A DNA stretch of 64,000 nt from JAFAGX01 sp035622175 (GTDB lineage: Bacteria; Acidobacteriota; Terriglobia; Terriglobales; Acidobacteriaceae). Shown piece after piece: positions 43,701 to 52,737 of this stretch. Where the stretch lies: positions 1 to 64,000 of the forward strand of contig DASPVV010000007.1 in the NCBI GenBank assembly GCA_035622175.1, read 5' to 3'. Numbering within the stretch: the stretch's first letter is position 1; every line of letters starts with the position of its first letter. The notes beneath the pieces were generated by a model. The model was given only the letters and a program-made list of their open reading frames with translations, had not been told where the DNA came from and searched no databases. Made by a program: the position numbers and the translations under genes.

Positions 43701-45998
43701 TTGAAGGGCAAGCATCGGATTGGGATTCTTGCAGCGATGACAACGGTTTTGTTGCTAGGCGCCTACGGTTGTTCAGGCGACCCCAACGTCCGCAAGCAGA
43801 AGTACGTCGAGAGCGGCAAGCGCTATTTGGACAAGGGGAACTATCGAGCTGCGGTCATTCAATTCAATAACGCCACTCATCAGGATCCTAACTTCGGCGA
43901 GGCACACGATCTACTGGCCCAGAGCTATCTCAAGCTGCAGGATTGGAACGACGCTTATCAGGAGCTGGCGCGAACGATCGAACTCGAGCCGAGGAATTAT
44001 CGTGCGCAGGTGGACTTAATCAGCCTTTTAGTCGCCGGCAATCAACTCAACGCGGCCCAGGAAAAGTCCGACCGCTTGCTCGAGCAAGATCCCAATGATC
44101 CGCAGGTCCATGCCATGGCTGCGAATCTCATGGCAGCAGAGGACAAGCTTCCTGCCGCCATTAGCGAAATGGAAACCGCGGTTTCGCTGGCCCCCGACGA
44201 GGAGGGATACCGCATCGCGCTCGGAGTGCTCGAGATCAAGGCCAACCAACTCGACAAGGCCGAGGCCACGGTGAAGGATGCGGCACAGCGCCACCCCAAA
44301 TCCGTGGCTCCGCTCATTGCTTTAGGCGGGTTTTACTTACAGTTCAATCGATATGCCGAGGCGCAGCAGCAATTCCTCCTGGCCAAGGAGCTGCAACCGA
44401 CCAATCCTCAAATCTGGTCCGATCTTGCCTACGTCCAACTTGCCCAGGGAAATCGGACCGAGGCCGAACAGATCATGCAGCAAGCCAAGCAAAACTTCTC
44501 CCACGATTCCGCCGGCTATCGCTTGCTCGGCGACTTTTACATCGCGACCAACCAGGTCGATAAAGCGGTGGCCGAATACGCCAACCTCTATCGCGATCAT
44601 CCCGGTGACCTGGCGGTTCAGAAGAACTACGTCCAGGTGCTCATCATTAAAGGGCAACTCGATAAAGGGCAACTCGATGAAGCCACCAAGCTCGAGGACG
44701 GCTTGCTGAAAAAGCACCCCAGGGATGAAGACGCTCTGCTTTACAAGGGACAGATCCTGAACGCTCAAGGCCACTTTGCAGACGCCGTGCAAGTTCTGCA
44801 GACGATCTTGAATGATAACCCCGGGAATGCGATGGCCCACTACCATTTGGGGGTGGCCCTCAACGGGTTGGGCAACATGGAGCGCGCCGAAGGCGAGTGG
44901 CGTCAAGCCGTGACGACGCGCCCAGATCTGCTCGATGCCCAAACTGCTCTGGCTGCAGTTGCCCTGCGAAAAGGGGATATCGACGCTCTAGCGGTGATCG
45001 GGGACCAAGTCGTCAACTCACGGCCCAGCCTTCCGAATGGGTATCTGCTTCGCGCCATGGCCGAGATCAAGCGCCATCGTTTTGCCGAGGCCGACGCCGA
45101 TCTGTTGAAAGCCAGACAGCTGGCACCCGACACTCCAGGCCCCTACATTCAAACCGGCAATTTGCGGGTGGCCCAAGGCCGACGGAAGGAGGCGGAGACG
45201 GCCTACGGGCAGGCGCTCAAGGCCGATCCCAGCTCGCTCGAGGCGCTGCGCGGCCTGACCGACTTCTATCTGCTGGAGAAGGAGCCCGATAAGGCGCTGG
45301 CCCGGCTGGACGCTCAGACCGCAGCTGCCAACACCAGCGGGTATCACTATCTACGGGCGGCCGTATTCTCGAGCCAGCAGGACTTAGCCGCCTGTCAAGA
45401 GGAATTGCAGAAGGCAATCGCTCTCGACAAGTCCAATTTCGAAGCGATCGAGGCTCTGGCACATGTCGAGGTGGAACACGGCTCGGCGGATCAGGCGATC
45501 GCGCTTTACCAAAGGGCAATCCAGGACAACCCGAGAAGCGACCGGCTTTACGTCTCCCTCGGCAGCCTGCTCGAATCGAGGGGCAATCTCGACGCTGCCC
45601 AGCAGTCGTACAAGCAAGCGCTCGAGCTCCGCCCCGATAATGCCGAGGCAGCCAACAATCTGGCGTATTTGCTCCTGAAGACAGGGGCGAACTTCGACCG
45701 AGCCTTGACCCTTGCCCAGCAGGCTCGCCGGGCGATGCCCAATTCTCCCAATGCCGCCGACACCTTGGGCTGGGCCTATTTCAAGCGGGGAATGTTTTCC
45801 CAGGCCGAACAGTTGTTCGAAGAAGCCGCCAGCAAAGCCCCCGACAATCCAACCTATCAGTACCACCTGGGCATGGCCTACCAAAGCGAAAAGCACGTCT
45901 CCGAAGCACGGCTTCACCTGGAGCGAGTTCTCAAGATCGACCCAAACTATGAGAACGCGAGCGATGTTCGCAAGGCATTGGCCGAGCTGCCGCGATAG
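43701..45998 (+). CDS. prsT: PEP-CTERM-system TPR lipoprotein (PrsT)
   Basis: I prefer the TTG start at 43701: GGAGG sits 5 bases before it, and the product opens with a good lipoprotein signal (KGKHRIGILAAMTTVLLLGAYGC). ATG 43641 would add 20 residues. The rest of the 765-residue protein is nearly all TPR units (about 18-20), for example YVESGKRYLDKGNYRAAVIQF and RLYVSLGSLLESRGNLDAAQ. Length and layout match the PrsT family (TIGR02917-like), which accompanies exosortases and probably scaffolds EPS export at the periplasmic face. It carries a 15-base tandem duplication (44649-44678). Confidence 0.9.
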   Translation: MKGKHRIGILAAMTTVLLLGAYGCSGDPNVRKQKYVESGKRYLDKGNYRAAVIQFNNATHQDPNFGEAHDLLAQSYLKLQDWNDAYQELARTIELEPRNYRAQVDLISLLVAGNQLNAAQEKSDRLLEQDPNDPQVHAMAANLMAAEDKLPAAISEMETAVSLAPDEEGYRIALGVLEIKANQLDKAEATVKDAAQRHPKSVAPLIALGGFYLQFNRYAEAQQQFLLAKELQPTNPQIWSDLAYVQLAQGNRTEAEQIMQQAKQNFSHDSAGYRLLGDFYIATNQVDKAVAEYANLYRDHPGDLAVQKNYVQVLIIKGQLDKGQLDEATKLEDGLLKKHPRDEDALLYKGQILNAQGHFADAVQVLQTILNDNPGNAMAHYHLGVALNGLGNMERAEGEWRQAVTTRPDLLDAQTALAAVALRKGDIDALAVIGDQVVNSRPSLPNGYLLRAMAEIKRHRFAEADADLLKARQLAPDTPGPYIQTGNLRVAQGRRKEAETAYGQALKADPSSLEALRGLTDFYLLEKEPDKALARLDAQTAAANTSGYHYLRAAVFSSQQDLAACQEELQKAIALDKSNFEAIEALAHVEVEHGSADQAIALYQRAIQDNPRSDRLYVSLGSLLESRGNLDAAQQSYKQALELRPDNAEAANNLAYLLLKTGANFDRALTLAQQARRAMPNSPNAADTLGWAYFKRGMFSQAEQLFEEAASKAPDNPTYQYHLGMAYQSEKHVSEARLHLERVLKIDPNYENASDVRKALAELPR
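44649..44678 (+). repeat. 15-base in-frame tandem duplication in prsT
   Basis: AAAGGGCAACTCGAT occurs twice in direct succession (44649-44663 and 44664-44678), giving KGQLDKGQLD within one TPR helix. The two copies are identical, so the event looks recent or the array may vary by slippage. Confidence 0.85.
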
Positions 45999-46409
45999 CT
46001 TCGCAGCCCACCCTCGAAGAAAGCGGGGGCTCGTCTCACCCTGCCGAAATCACCCCTGGGGTTTCCTGGGTCCTGGGGGTTCATGCTCTCGACCGAGCCG
46101 ATGCCGGCGGGCCGCCGGAGTGCGAAGGCGGTGCAGGGTGAGCGGGGTTCTTGCCCGCCAGCCAACAGATCGCGACACGATGTATCTCGGACTGCGCGAA
46201 AAGCGCAGGTGCTTGACCAGGTTGCGAATTGCCACGTACGCCCGTCTGCGGCGTATAATAGTGGTCCCTGGTACGGGTCGCAATCGCGCTCCGGGGGCAA
46301 GCGCAGTCGCTTGCGGCGGAGCCGGGACGATCTTTCGCACTAGCGAGTCCTTGTCAAAAGCCCTCCCCGGACTCTCTCGCCCATGCGAGACTGAATTCTG
46401 TCTACTCCA
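45999..46409. other. Intergenic region before the fkbH cassette
   Basis: This stretch of 411 bases has no supported gene. A weak housekeeping-type promoter is possible at 46229-46259 (TTGCCA, 19-base spacer, TATAAT), which would serve the FkbH/ACP/MaoC-SDR genes about 150 bases downstream. No terminator with a T-run was seen after prsT. Confidence 0.4.
46229..46259 (+). promoter_or_regulatory. Candidate sigma-70 promoter for fkbH operon
   Basis: TTGCCA at 46229-46234 and a consensus TATAAT at 46254-46259, with a 19-base spacer. The -10 box is perfect, but the spacer is longer than the usual 17. Confidence 0.35.
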
Positions 46410-48191
46410 ATGGAGCCCTTACCGTCGGTTGAGTCGAACAGAGTGGTGGTAAGCACAGAAGGGACATTGACCCTCGGCCAGGCCCTCCGCCTGGTTCAGC
46501 AGCGAAAGGCGGAGAATCGGAGACGGTCGATCTTCTTGGTTTGCGGATTTGAACCTCTGCATCTTGAAACCTTCCTCCAGGGACATTTCGCCTTGCGTTT
46601 CCCGAGCGAAGCGGTGGATGTCCAGACGGGTCTCTACGGCAATCTAGAACCCGCGCTCGAGGCGGCCGCAGCATCGCCGGCCGAGGCAGCGGCAGTTGTG
46701 ATCGAATGGAGTGATCTCGACCCGCGCTTGGGGCTGCGCAGCGCCGGGGGCTGGGCCCTTTCCGTCCAGGCCGATATCCTCCGCAGCTGTCAGGAACGAC
46801 TGCTGCGGCTTCTGGGTGGACTGAAGGCAGTTGGCGACAAGATGCCTGTGGCCCTGGTTCCACCGACGCTCCCTCTGTCGCTCCTGGGACATACGGCCGG
46901 CTGGCAGTTCAGCCTGGCGGAAGCGGAACTGCAAAAACAGATGGCGACGTTCCTGGCAGACGCGGCCCAGATCGGCCGTGTCGCCCTCCTCAATTCCTCA
47001 AGCCTGGCTCGGGTCAGCCCCGAACCGTTGCGCTTGGACGCGCTGATGGAACTGAAGGCCGGATTCCCCTACACCGTGGCGCATGCTTCCGCCGTCGGGG
47101 GCTTGGTGGTCAAACTGCTGTTCCCGCCCAGTCCCATGAAAGGCCTCATCACGGACCTCGATGAAACACTGTGGTCGGGCATCGTGGGCGAGGTCGGAGC
47201 GCAAAACGTGAGTTGGAGTCTTGCCGAACACACGGCAATTCACGGCTTGTACCAGCAGATGCTTGGCCATCTCGCTGAGATGGGAGTGCTCCTGGCCGTC
47301 GCCACCAAGAACGAGTTGGCCGTGGTCGAAGAGGCCTTACAGCGCGACGACCTGTTGCTTCCCCGCAAGTCCTTCTTTCCGGTCTCGGCCAACTGGGGCC
47401 CCAAATCCGACAGCATCGCCGAGATTCTGCGTACCTGGAGGATCGGGGCCGACAGTGTGGTTTTCGTCGACGACAGCGCCATGGAGCTCGACGAGGTCCG
47501 AACCGCATTCCCGGCCATGACATGCCTCGAATTCTCCGGCAAGCGACCGGCCAAGAGCGTGGAGCTTCTCGAACAACTGCGCGATTTGTTCGGCAAGGCT
47601 GGGGTCGATCGGGAAGATGGGTTGCCCCAAGCCATCCCCCAGAGCTCGGCCTTCAAAGCCGCGACCGGAGGCTCTTCAAGGGCCGAGTTCATCCGCGGCT
47701 TACACGGTCGGCTGGTCTTTGACTGCCGCAAGGATCCTGCCAACCAACGGCTGCTCGAGCTGATCAATAAAACCAATCAATTCAATCTAAACGGCACCTG
47801 CCTCAGCGAGAGTGAGTGGCTGAAGCTTTTCGCAGACCAGAGCGCTCTCGTGGTTGGGGTATCCTACGAAGACAAGTTCGGACCGCTCGGCACGATCGGG
47901 GTGCTCTCAGGACGGCGAGTCTCGGACGTGCTTGAATTGACAAGCTGGGTTCTGAGCTGCCGGGCGTTCTCCCGTCAGATCGAGGACCACATGTTGGACC
48001 ATCTGTTCCATCAGCACGGAGTTGGCGCCATTCAACTAGCTTTCCGGCCTACGCCTCGTAATCAACCGCTGCAACACTATCTCGTGTCGTTAGGCCTGGA
48101 CCTCGACCGAGGCAAGGCGTCGCTCTCGCGCGAGCAGTTTCGGACTCATATCGAGGATTTGCCACACCAGGTGCGGCTGCTAACGTCATGA
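46410..48191 (+). CDS. FkbH-like HAD-IIIC phosphatase/acyl loading protein
   Basis: The 593-residue protein has an N-terminal SGNH-like region, the central HAD domain with GLITDLDETLWSGIVGE near residue 248 (DxDxT) and VVFVDDSAMELDEVR, and a C-terminal GNAT-like part with FNLNGTCLSESEW and GPLGTIGVLSG. FkbH-type proteins load glyceryl groups from 1,3-bisphosphoglycerate onto an acyl carrier protein. The ACP gene directly follows with an ATGA overlap at 48188, which fits this role well. In an EPS setting the product may supply a glyceryl-derived acyl ornament; that is inferred. Confidence 0.88.
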   Translation: MEPLPSVESNRVVVSTEGTLTLGQALRLVQQRKAENRRRSIFLVCGFEPLHLETFLQGHFALRFPSEAVDVQTGLYGNLEPALEAAAASPAEAAAVVIEWSDLDPRLGLRSAGGWALSVQADILRSCQERLLRLLGGLKAVGDKMPVALVPPTLPLSLLGHTAGWQFSLAEAELQKQMATFLADAAQIGRVALLNSSSLARVSPEPLRLDALMELKAGFPYTVAHASAVGGLVVKLLFPPSPMKGLITDLDETLWSGIVGEVGAQNVSWSLAEHTAIHGLYQQMLGHLAEMGVLLAVATKNELAVVEEALQRDDLLLPRKSFFPVSANWGPKSDSIAEILRTWRIGADSVVFVDDSAMELDEVRTAFPAMTCLEFSGKRPAKSVELLEQLRDLFGKAGVDREDGLPQAIPQSSAFKAATGGSSRAEFIRGLHGRLVFDCRKDPANQRLLELINKTNQFNLNGTCLSESEWLKLFADQSALVVGVSYEDKFGPLGTIGVLSGRRVSDVLELTSWVLSCRAFSRQIEDHMLDHLFHQHGVGAIQLAFRPTPRNQPLQHYLVSLGLDLDRGKASLSREQFRTHIEDLPHQVRLLTS

Positions 48192-48430
48192 CAGACATTC
48201 CATCGAGGGTCTCGCAATGCTTCCTGAATGTGTTTCCTGACATGCGAGCCGCCGACCTGCCGCGCGCCACGCAGTCTGCTCTTCCGCAGTGGGATTCGGT
48301 GGCGCATGCGACTCTGCTCTCGGCGATTTCCGAGGAGTTCCAAATCGACTTGGACGATGAGTCCTTTGAATCCTTGACTTCCTATTTGCTGATCGTTGAT
48401 TTTGTGGAGAACCGAGTTGTCCAGGCCTGA
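48188..48430 (+). CDS. Acyl carrier protein
   Basis: This 80-residue four-helix ACP has a phosphopantetheine site QWDSVAHATLL (Ser37) and the acidic helix II/III stretch EFQIDLDDESFESLTSY. Its ATG overlaps the FkbH stop (ATGA). The following MaoC-SDR gene starts inside its last codons. It is a dedicated carrier for the cassette, not the fatty-acid-synthesis ACP, judging by location and by the DSV variant of the DSL motif. Confidence 0.9.
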   Translation: MTDIPSRVSQCFLNVFPDMRAADLPRATQSALPQWDSVAHATLLSAISEEFQIDLDDESFESLTSYLLIVDFVENRVVQA

Positions 48431-49604
48431 AGCTCGCATCCTAGACGCGTCCGAGTTGGCCGTCGGCCTGAAGTCTTCCTTTGAACGACAGATCACGGCC
48501 GAAGACGTTAGGAACTTCGCCACTCTGACCGGAGACCACAATCCACTGCATTGCGATGAAAGCTACGCCCGGCAAACCAACTATGGTCGGCCGATTGTTC
48601 ACGGGGGCTTTCAGGTCGGGCTGGCTTCGGCGCTGGTCGGCATGTATCTGCCCGGGCGAAATGTGGTGGTGGGATCGATACGCTCGCGCTTTCCCGGGCC
48701 TCTTTTTTTCCCGTCCACCGTCACCGTGCAAGGAGAGATTACGGTTTGGCTACCGCAAGCCGCGCATGGTACGGTCCGCGTCCGGATCATCGAAAACTCG
48801 CAGTCTGTACTCACCGCCGAGGTTTTTGTGGGGTTCAGCCTGCACGAAAAGCGGGGCCAGCCATCGACCCGCACGAGCCCGGTCGTGGTGAAGGATACCC
48901 GTCTCCCGCTGGTCCTTTTGACCGGAGCCGGCGGGAGCGTCGGTCTGCGCCTGCGCGAACGGCTGTCCAGTTCCTACCAAGTGGTTGGATTGGTTCGGCC
49001 CCGCTCGTTCACCGCTCAAAGTCTCGGAGAAGCGAACGCCGAACTGGTCGAGTGCGACCTGACGAGTGAAGATTGGGAATCGGCGGCTGACGCGACCGTC
49101 GGCGACCGCCCGGTCTACGGCCTGGTGCACGCCGCCTGGCCGGGCGCACCGCAGGGGGGCTTGCTCGGAATCGATCCGGAAACGGTCTCACGGCAGGTGG
49201 AATTTGGCAGCGTAACCACCATTCGCCTGGCGCGCTGGCTGGTGCGGCACAGCCAGGGTTCCGGTCGCATGGTAGTCCTCGGCGCGACGGTGGCAACCAT
49301 GAAACCGGCATTGAACTTGGCTGCCTACGCGTTGGGGAAGGCAGCGATGGAACAAACCGTGCGCCTGCTCGCGCCAGAGTTAGCCAGCCGGGGCATTTCG
49401 ATCAACGCGGTGCTTCCCTCCTTCATGCCGCAGGGTATCAATAGTGCCAAGACTCGGGCGGCGATTCTCACTGAGACTGCCCGGGTGCCGCTCGGTCGAT
49501 TGTGTAGTCCCGACGACATCGCGGGCTGCATTGAATTTTTGTTGTCGGAGAAAGCTGCCTTCATTGCCGGCCAAATCTTGCCCCTGACCGGAGGCCAGCA
49601 ATAA
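48417..49604 (+). CDS. MaoC dehydratase-SDR reductase fusion
   Basis: The protein of about 395 residues joins two domains. Residues about 15-140 form a MaoC hot-dog hydratase/dehydratase (TGDHNPLHCDESYA with the catalytic Asp/His pair, VHGGF). Residues about 160-395 form a short-chain dehydrogenase (VLLTGAGGSVGLRL, YALGKAAMEQTVRLLAPELASRGISINAVLPS). In the SDR the usual Ser 13 residues before Tyr is Thr. I set the start at TTG 48417, behind GGAGA at 48406-48410; TTG 48396 is an alternative. It overlaps the ACP by 14 bases. It would reduce and dehydrate, or hydrate, an acyl chain on the carrier. Confidence 0.87.
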   Translation: MSRPEARILDASELAVGLKSSFERQITAEDVRNFATLTGDHNPLHCDESYARQTNYGRPIVHGGFQVGLASALVGMYLPGRNVVVGSIRSRFPGPLFFPSTVTVQGEITVWLPQAAHGTVRVRIIENSQSVLTAEVFVGFSLHEKRGQPSTRTSPVVVKDTRLPLVLLTGAGGSVGLRLRERLSSSYQVVGLVRPRSFTAQSLGEANAELVECDLTSEDWESAADATVGDRPVYGLVHAAWPGAPQGGLLGIDPETVSRQVEFGSVTTIRLARWLVRHSQGSGRMVVLGATVATMKPALNLAAYALGKAAMEQTVRLLAPELASRGISINAVLPSFMPQGINSAKTRAAILTETARVPLGRLCSPDDIAGCIEFLLSEKAAFIAGQILPLTGGQQ

Positions 49605-49623
49605 AGCGGCCGCGCATTCCTGA

Positions 49624-50667
49624 TCAGGCCCAGTAGGCGTTTTGGTTGGTGTGCAGATAGGCAGCGTCGTTATCCATCATGTGAAATCGAATCGGCTGAG
49701 CCGGCAGATCCACGCCCTTGCCGGGCAGGACGCGCAGGGGGAAATTTCCCCGGGCATGAAATCCACAATCGAGCAAAGCCTGACGCGTAACCGCGTCGCT
49801 TCCGAGCGAGACAACTTCCGCCGCCATCGGGTTGCGCTTGGCCTCGAACACCGCCAGCTCGACCGCCGCACGCCAAGCCTCGCGATCTTCCGAATCGACA
49901 TAGAAGTCGGCGATCCGAGTCTGACCCGGGGCATGGGCTAGCAAAAAATAGCCGCGAGGCGCACCGTTTCTCCGCACCGCATAGAGTTCGATGGCGGTGG
50001 CTGGACATTTCAGAAAGTAAGCAACCATGTCCTCGGTGCGTTCGAAGATGGCTGTTCCCAATTCGGGCCGCGGCCAGCGCACCGCCTGGGACACGAGCTG
50101 TTCAGCTACGACCCGGCTGGCTACCCATCCCTCACGGCGAAGCGACGGAGCCTGCAAGGACCACAGTAGGCTACGGGCAAACTGCGCCCCCGTGCGCACG
50201 CTCGCTTTCTGCCCTGCCAACCGCCGCAGCGGCCGTACGGGACGAGCGAACTTCGTTACCTCGCCCAAAGTCTTGAAACCAACCGCCGCCAGCACTTTCT
50301 GCGCCGCCTCACTGCCGCCGACGACGACAACAGCATCCGCCAACTGCGTGATTTGCTTGAGCAGATGCACCCCGCTCCCAACCGACGTCGGGTCGGCAGC
50401 CCAGTCGATCGGGTGTATCATCCTCAGACGCGCTTGCCCCACCCTACACGAAAGTGGCACCACGCTTACGTGTGCCGCAATCGCGCCTCCCCGGGTCAAC
50501 ACATAGCCGCGGGATCCTGGCCAGTCGGCACGCTCCTCCCAGCACTTCCAATGCAGATGTCGGGGAGCAATCAAGGGAACGTCCGGATTTAGATCGAGGG
50601 TACGTTGCAGGAAGGCTGCTACGGCAGGGGCATCGACGGCAGATGTTTCCTGAAATTGGGACTTCAT
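49624..50667 (-). CDS. GNAT-fold acyltransferase-like protein
   Basis: The 347-residue protein shows two GNAT-like halves. The first has the strand-loop GYVLTRGGAIAAHVSVVP, and the second has YAVRRNGAPRGYFLLAHAPGQTRIADFYVD, followed by AAEVVSLGSDAVTRQALLDCGF. The tail MMDNDAAYLHTNQNAYW is typical of acyltransferases found in EPS loci. It could move the acyl group built on the ACP onto the polysaccharide. Its ATG at 50667 overlaps the stop of the upstream gene (50664). It converges with the MaoC-SDR gene, with 19 bases between stops. Confidence 0.78.
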   Translation of the reverse strand: MKSQFQETSAVDAPAVAAFLQRTLDLNPDVPLIAPRHLHWKCWEERADWPGSRGYVLTRGGAIAAHVSVVPLSCRVGQARLRMIHPIDWAADPTSVGSGVHLLKQITQLADAVVVVGGSEAAQKVLAAVGFKTLGEVTKFARPVRPLRRLAGQKASVRTGAQFARSLLWSLQAPSLRREGWVASRVVAEQLVSQAVRWPRPELGTAIFERTEDMVAYFLKCPATAIELYAVRRNGAPRGYFLLAHAPGQTRIADFYVDSEDREAWRAAVELAVFEAKRNPMAAEVVSLGSDAVTRQALLDCGFHARGNFPLRVLPGKGVDLPAQPIRFHMMDNDAAYLHTNQNAYWA

Positions 50668-52280
50668 TCGGGGTATCGACTTCCGTCGATCACCTGCAAA
50701 CTTGAACTCTCATTCCAAGTGTGGGTGCCGAGCAGCCGCGGCTTCCACGACGGGGGAAGATAGCTGACCGGGCGCTCCTCAAACTCATCAGGGGTCAACT
50801 TGGTGACTTCGTTGACGGTGATGGCATAGCCATAGCGAACCGAGCAATCCTGCGTAGGCCGGAATAGGCGCCCCCCTCTCCAAAACAGCTGCCCCGCGGA
50901 GCGAGAGTTCTTCACCGAGGTGGAGGCCGGATTGCACGGATGCAAGCTCCAGGGCCCATCCAGGCGGGTTGCTGAAAACAGCAGAGTTTCCATGAACGGT
51001 TCGATCGTGGTGGTGAAGAAATACCAGCGTCCCTCGACCAGGACGGGCGTCGTGTCGGCGAGAGCTACGCCATCGATTGGCCACGATACCAGCTCCACCT
51101 TCCAGGGAAAGCTTGAGAAGCGGTAGAGCTCGACACGCTTCGCCTTCGACGTTTCCGGCAAGAGGAACAGATCGCCGTTCGAGGGCACGATGCAGGGATA
51201 GGATAGATGATAGGGCTGATCCAAGATGATTTTCATCTCCGAGCAAGATCCGTTCTCGAACAGCTCGATACAACCCAGCCGACCACGCGTCTGTCCCGCC
51301 GCCACCTCCTCGAACAGCAAGTACTGCCTGCCGCCGGCCTCCCAGAGAAAAGGATCGGCCATCGATTGCACCCCCGGCGGCAAGGGGATTTCCTTGAATC
51401 CGGTCAAATCCAGCTGCTTCGGATCGGTGATAGATTCGCCGCTGTTCGGCCGCATGGCGATGAACCACCTCGCTCTCTTCCCGCGGATCGTCCATCGCCG
51501 ATGCGCGCTCCGCATCAGCTTCTTAGCAAAGAATCGCGCCGCCTCGAAGTTCGAAGGGCAGTCCTCGGGATCCTCTCCCGCCAGCCGCTGAGGCGAGAGG
51601 GCCCGGACCCGCTGTTCGAACTGCGGGCCCCCACACTGGACTTCCAGGCACAGAGAGCCAAGCATCCGAATCGCGGCTACTAAAGGCTGGGTTGCATTTT
51701 CGGTGATGAAGAGTCCTTGGGAGGTACAGGTCTCAGCTTTTCGCACCGCTCTCCCTTGCGCGAACGAAGCGTCGTGCCAAAAGATGGTTGCCGTCGATGT
51801 CAGCCGGCTCCTGGCTACCTCGTCCCAGAAAGGAATGCCACGATTTCGATCCCCAAATCGAACCGTGAGGACCCCATGGCTTGCCAAGTGGCGCAGGTCG
51901 ACGTCAGGATCCTCAGAACTGGCAAGCCATATGATCAGCCCGCAACCAGCTGCCTCGATGGCATCGATAGAGTCGAGAGCGACACAATTTTTTCCGTCAA
52001 AGGTCACCTCGCCGAACGGATCGAAGCGCGCACGGCTCATGCTATACAGCCGGTCTACCAACCAGGCAGGCCTCTTCAAGGCTGACCGGCCCCGATTGGC
52101 GCCAGGAAAAACCTGAACTTCGAGTCCCGGAATCCGCCTCAGGAAGGTGAGCAGCGCATCTACCCACGGCGAAGCTTGCCGGCCGTCAAGGACGACTCCG
52201 ACACGAAGCGACGGCACACTGTTCGGCAGGGCTCTCCTGAAGGGTAACAAGAGTATCGCCGGTTCCGGCACTAGGTCCAT
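50664..52280 (-). CDS. GIPC-transferase-like protein with beta-propeller C-terminus
   Basis: The 538-residue protein has an N-terminal half resembling the formyltransferase-like domain of glucosamine inositolphosphorylceramide transferase (SLRVGVVLDGRQASPWVDALL, IIWLASSEDPDVDLRHLASHGVLTVRFGD). The C-terminal half is a five-bladed, GH43-like propeller (MADPFLWEAGGRQYLLFEE, YHLSYPCIVPSNGDLFLLPETS, LADTTPVLVEGRWYFFTTT). Bacterial homologues sit in EPS and surface-glycan loci, but their reaction is not established. Coupled to the acyltransferase by an ATGA overlap. Confidence 0.75.
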   Translation of the reverse strand: MDLVPEPAILLLPFRRALPNSVPSLRVGVVLDGRQASPWVDALLTFLRRIPGLEVQVFPGANRGRSALKRPAWLVDRLYSMSRARFDPFGEVTFDGKNCVALDSIDAIEAAGCGLIIWLASSEDPDVDLRHLASHGVLTVRFGDRNRGIPFWDEVARSRLTSTATIFWHDASFAQGRAVRKAETCTSQGLFITENATQPLVAAIRMLGSLCLEVQCGGPQFEQRVRALSPQRLAGEDPEDCPSNFEAARFFAKKLMRSAHRRWTIRGKRARWFIAMRPNSGESITDPKQLDLTGFKEIPLPPGVQSMADPFLWEAGGRQYLLFEEVAAGQTRGRLGCIELFENGSCSEMKIILDQPYHLSYPCIVPSNGDLFLLPETSKAKRVELYRFSSFPWKVELVSWPIDGVALADTTPVLVEGRWYFFTTTIEPFMETLLFSATRLDGPWSLHPCNPASTSVKNSRSAGQLFWRGGRLFRPTQDCSVRYGYAITVNEVTKLTPDEFEERPVSYLPPSWKPRLLGTHTWNESSSLQVIDGSRYPE

Positions 52281-52737
52281 AACGGTGTCAAGCGGCCATT
52301 GTAGGAGAACAGCATGCCCTAGAGGGAAAGAAAATAGAGCGCCGGGCGCGGCTTTTAGAGGGGGAACGCCAGAACGAAGGGGCGGCCGGAACCGGGCAAA
52401 GGGTCAACAACTCCGCGCGCAGGAACTGGCACCGCCGGGGACAATGAGTCGCCGACACACCCGTTTGAGTTCCCTGCAAGGGTTGCGATTCGGCTGCCGC
52501 TGCCCCTCGAAAACTGAGCTGTTCGTCTGCCTGAGACTCGTACAACTGCACTTCATGTATAGTGCAGCGCTTTGCATAGGGAAAACATCGATTGCTGGGT
52601 TATAGAATCTAAGTTATTGAATCAAAAGGATGATTTTTTGGGCGATCTTTGGTACTTGACGTGCCCTTATCTAAGGTCCACAGTTTTACGCTTTACTCCG
52701 TCTTGTGAGTGACGCTTAACCCCGGAGGCGTTTAGTC
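52281..52737. other. Divergent intergenic region ahead of the PEP-CTERM gene
   Basis: These 457 bases contain no supported gene. The right part (52560-52690) is AT-rich and holds a sigma-54-like element. The left part should carry the promoter of the leftward GIPC-transferase-like gene, which I could not pinpoint. Confidence 0.5.
52649..52666 (+). promoter_or_regulatory. Candidate sigma-54 promoter of PEP-CTERM gene
   Basis: TTGGTACTTGACGTGCCC has the GG-N10-GC spacing (GG at 52651-52652, GC at 52663-52664) and fits TTGGCAC-N5-TTGC except for C to T in the -24 part and T to G in the -12 part. The predicted start lies about 60 bases before the ATG. PEP-CTERM genes in several bacteria are controlled by the PrsK/PrsR pair and RpoN, which supports this reading. 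Confidence 0.5.

Noticed and set aside
49590..49640. GC-rich palindrome GCGGCCGC between converging genes as a bidirectional terminator
   Set aside because: The palindrome is only 8 bases, has no loop and no T-runs on either side.
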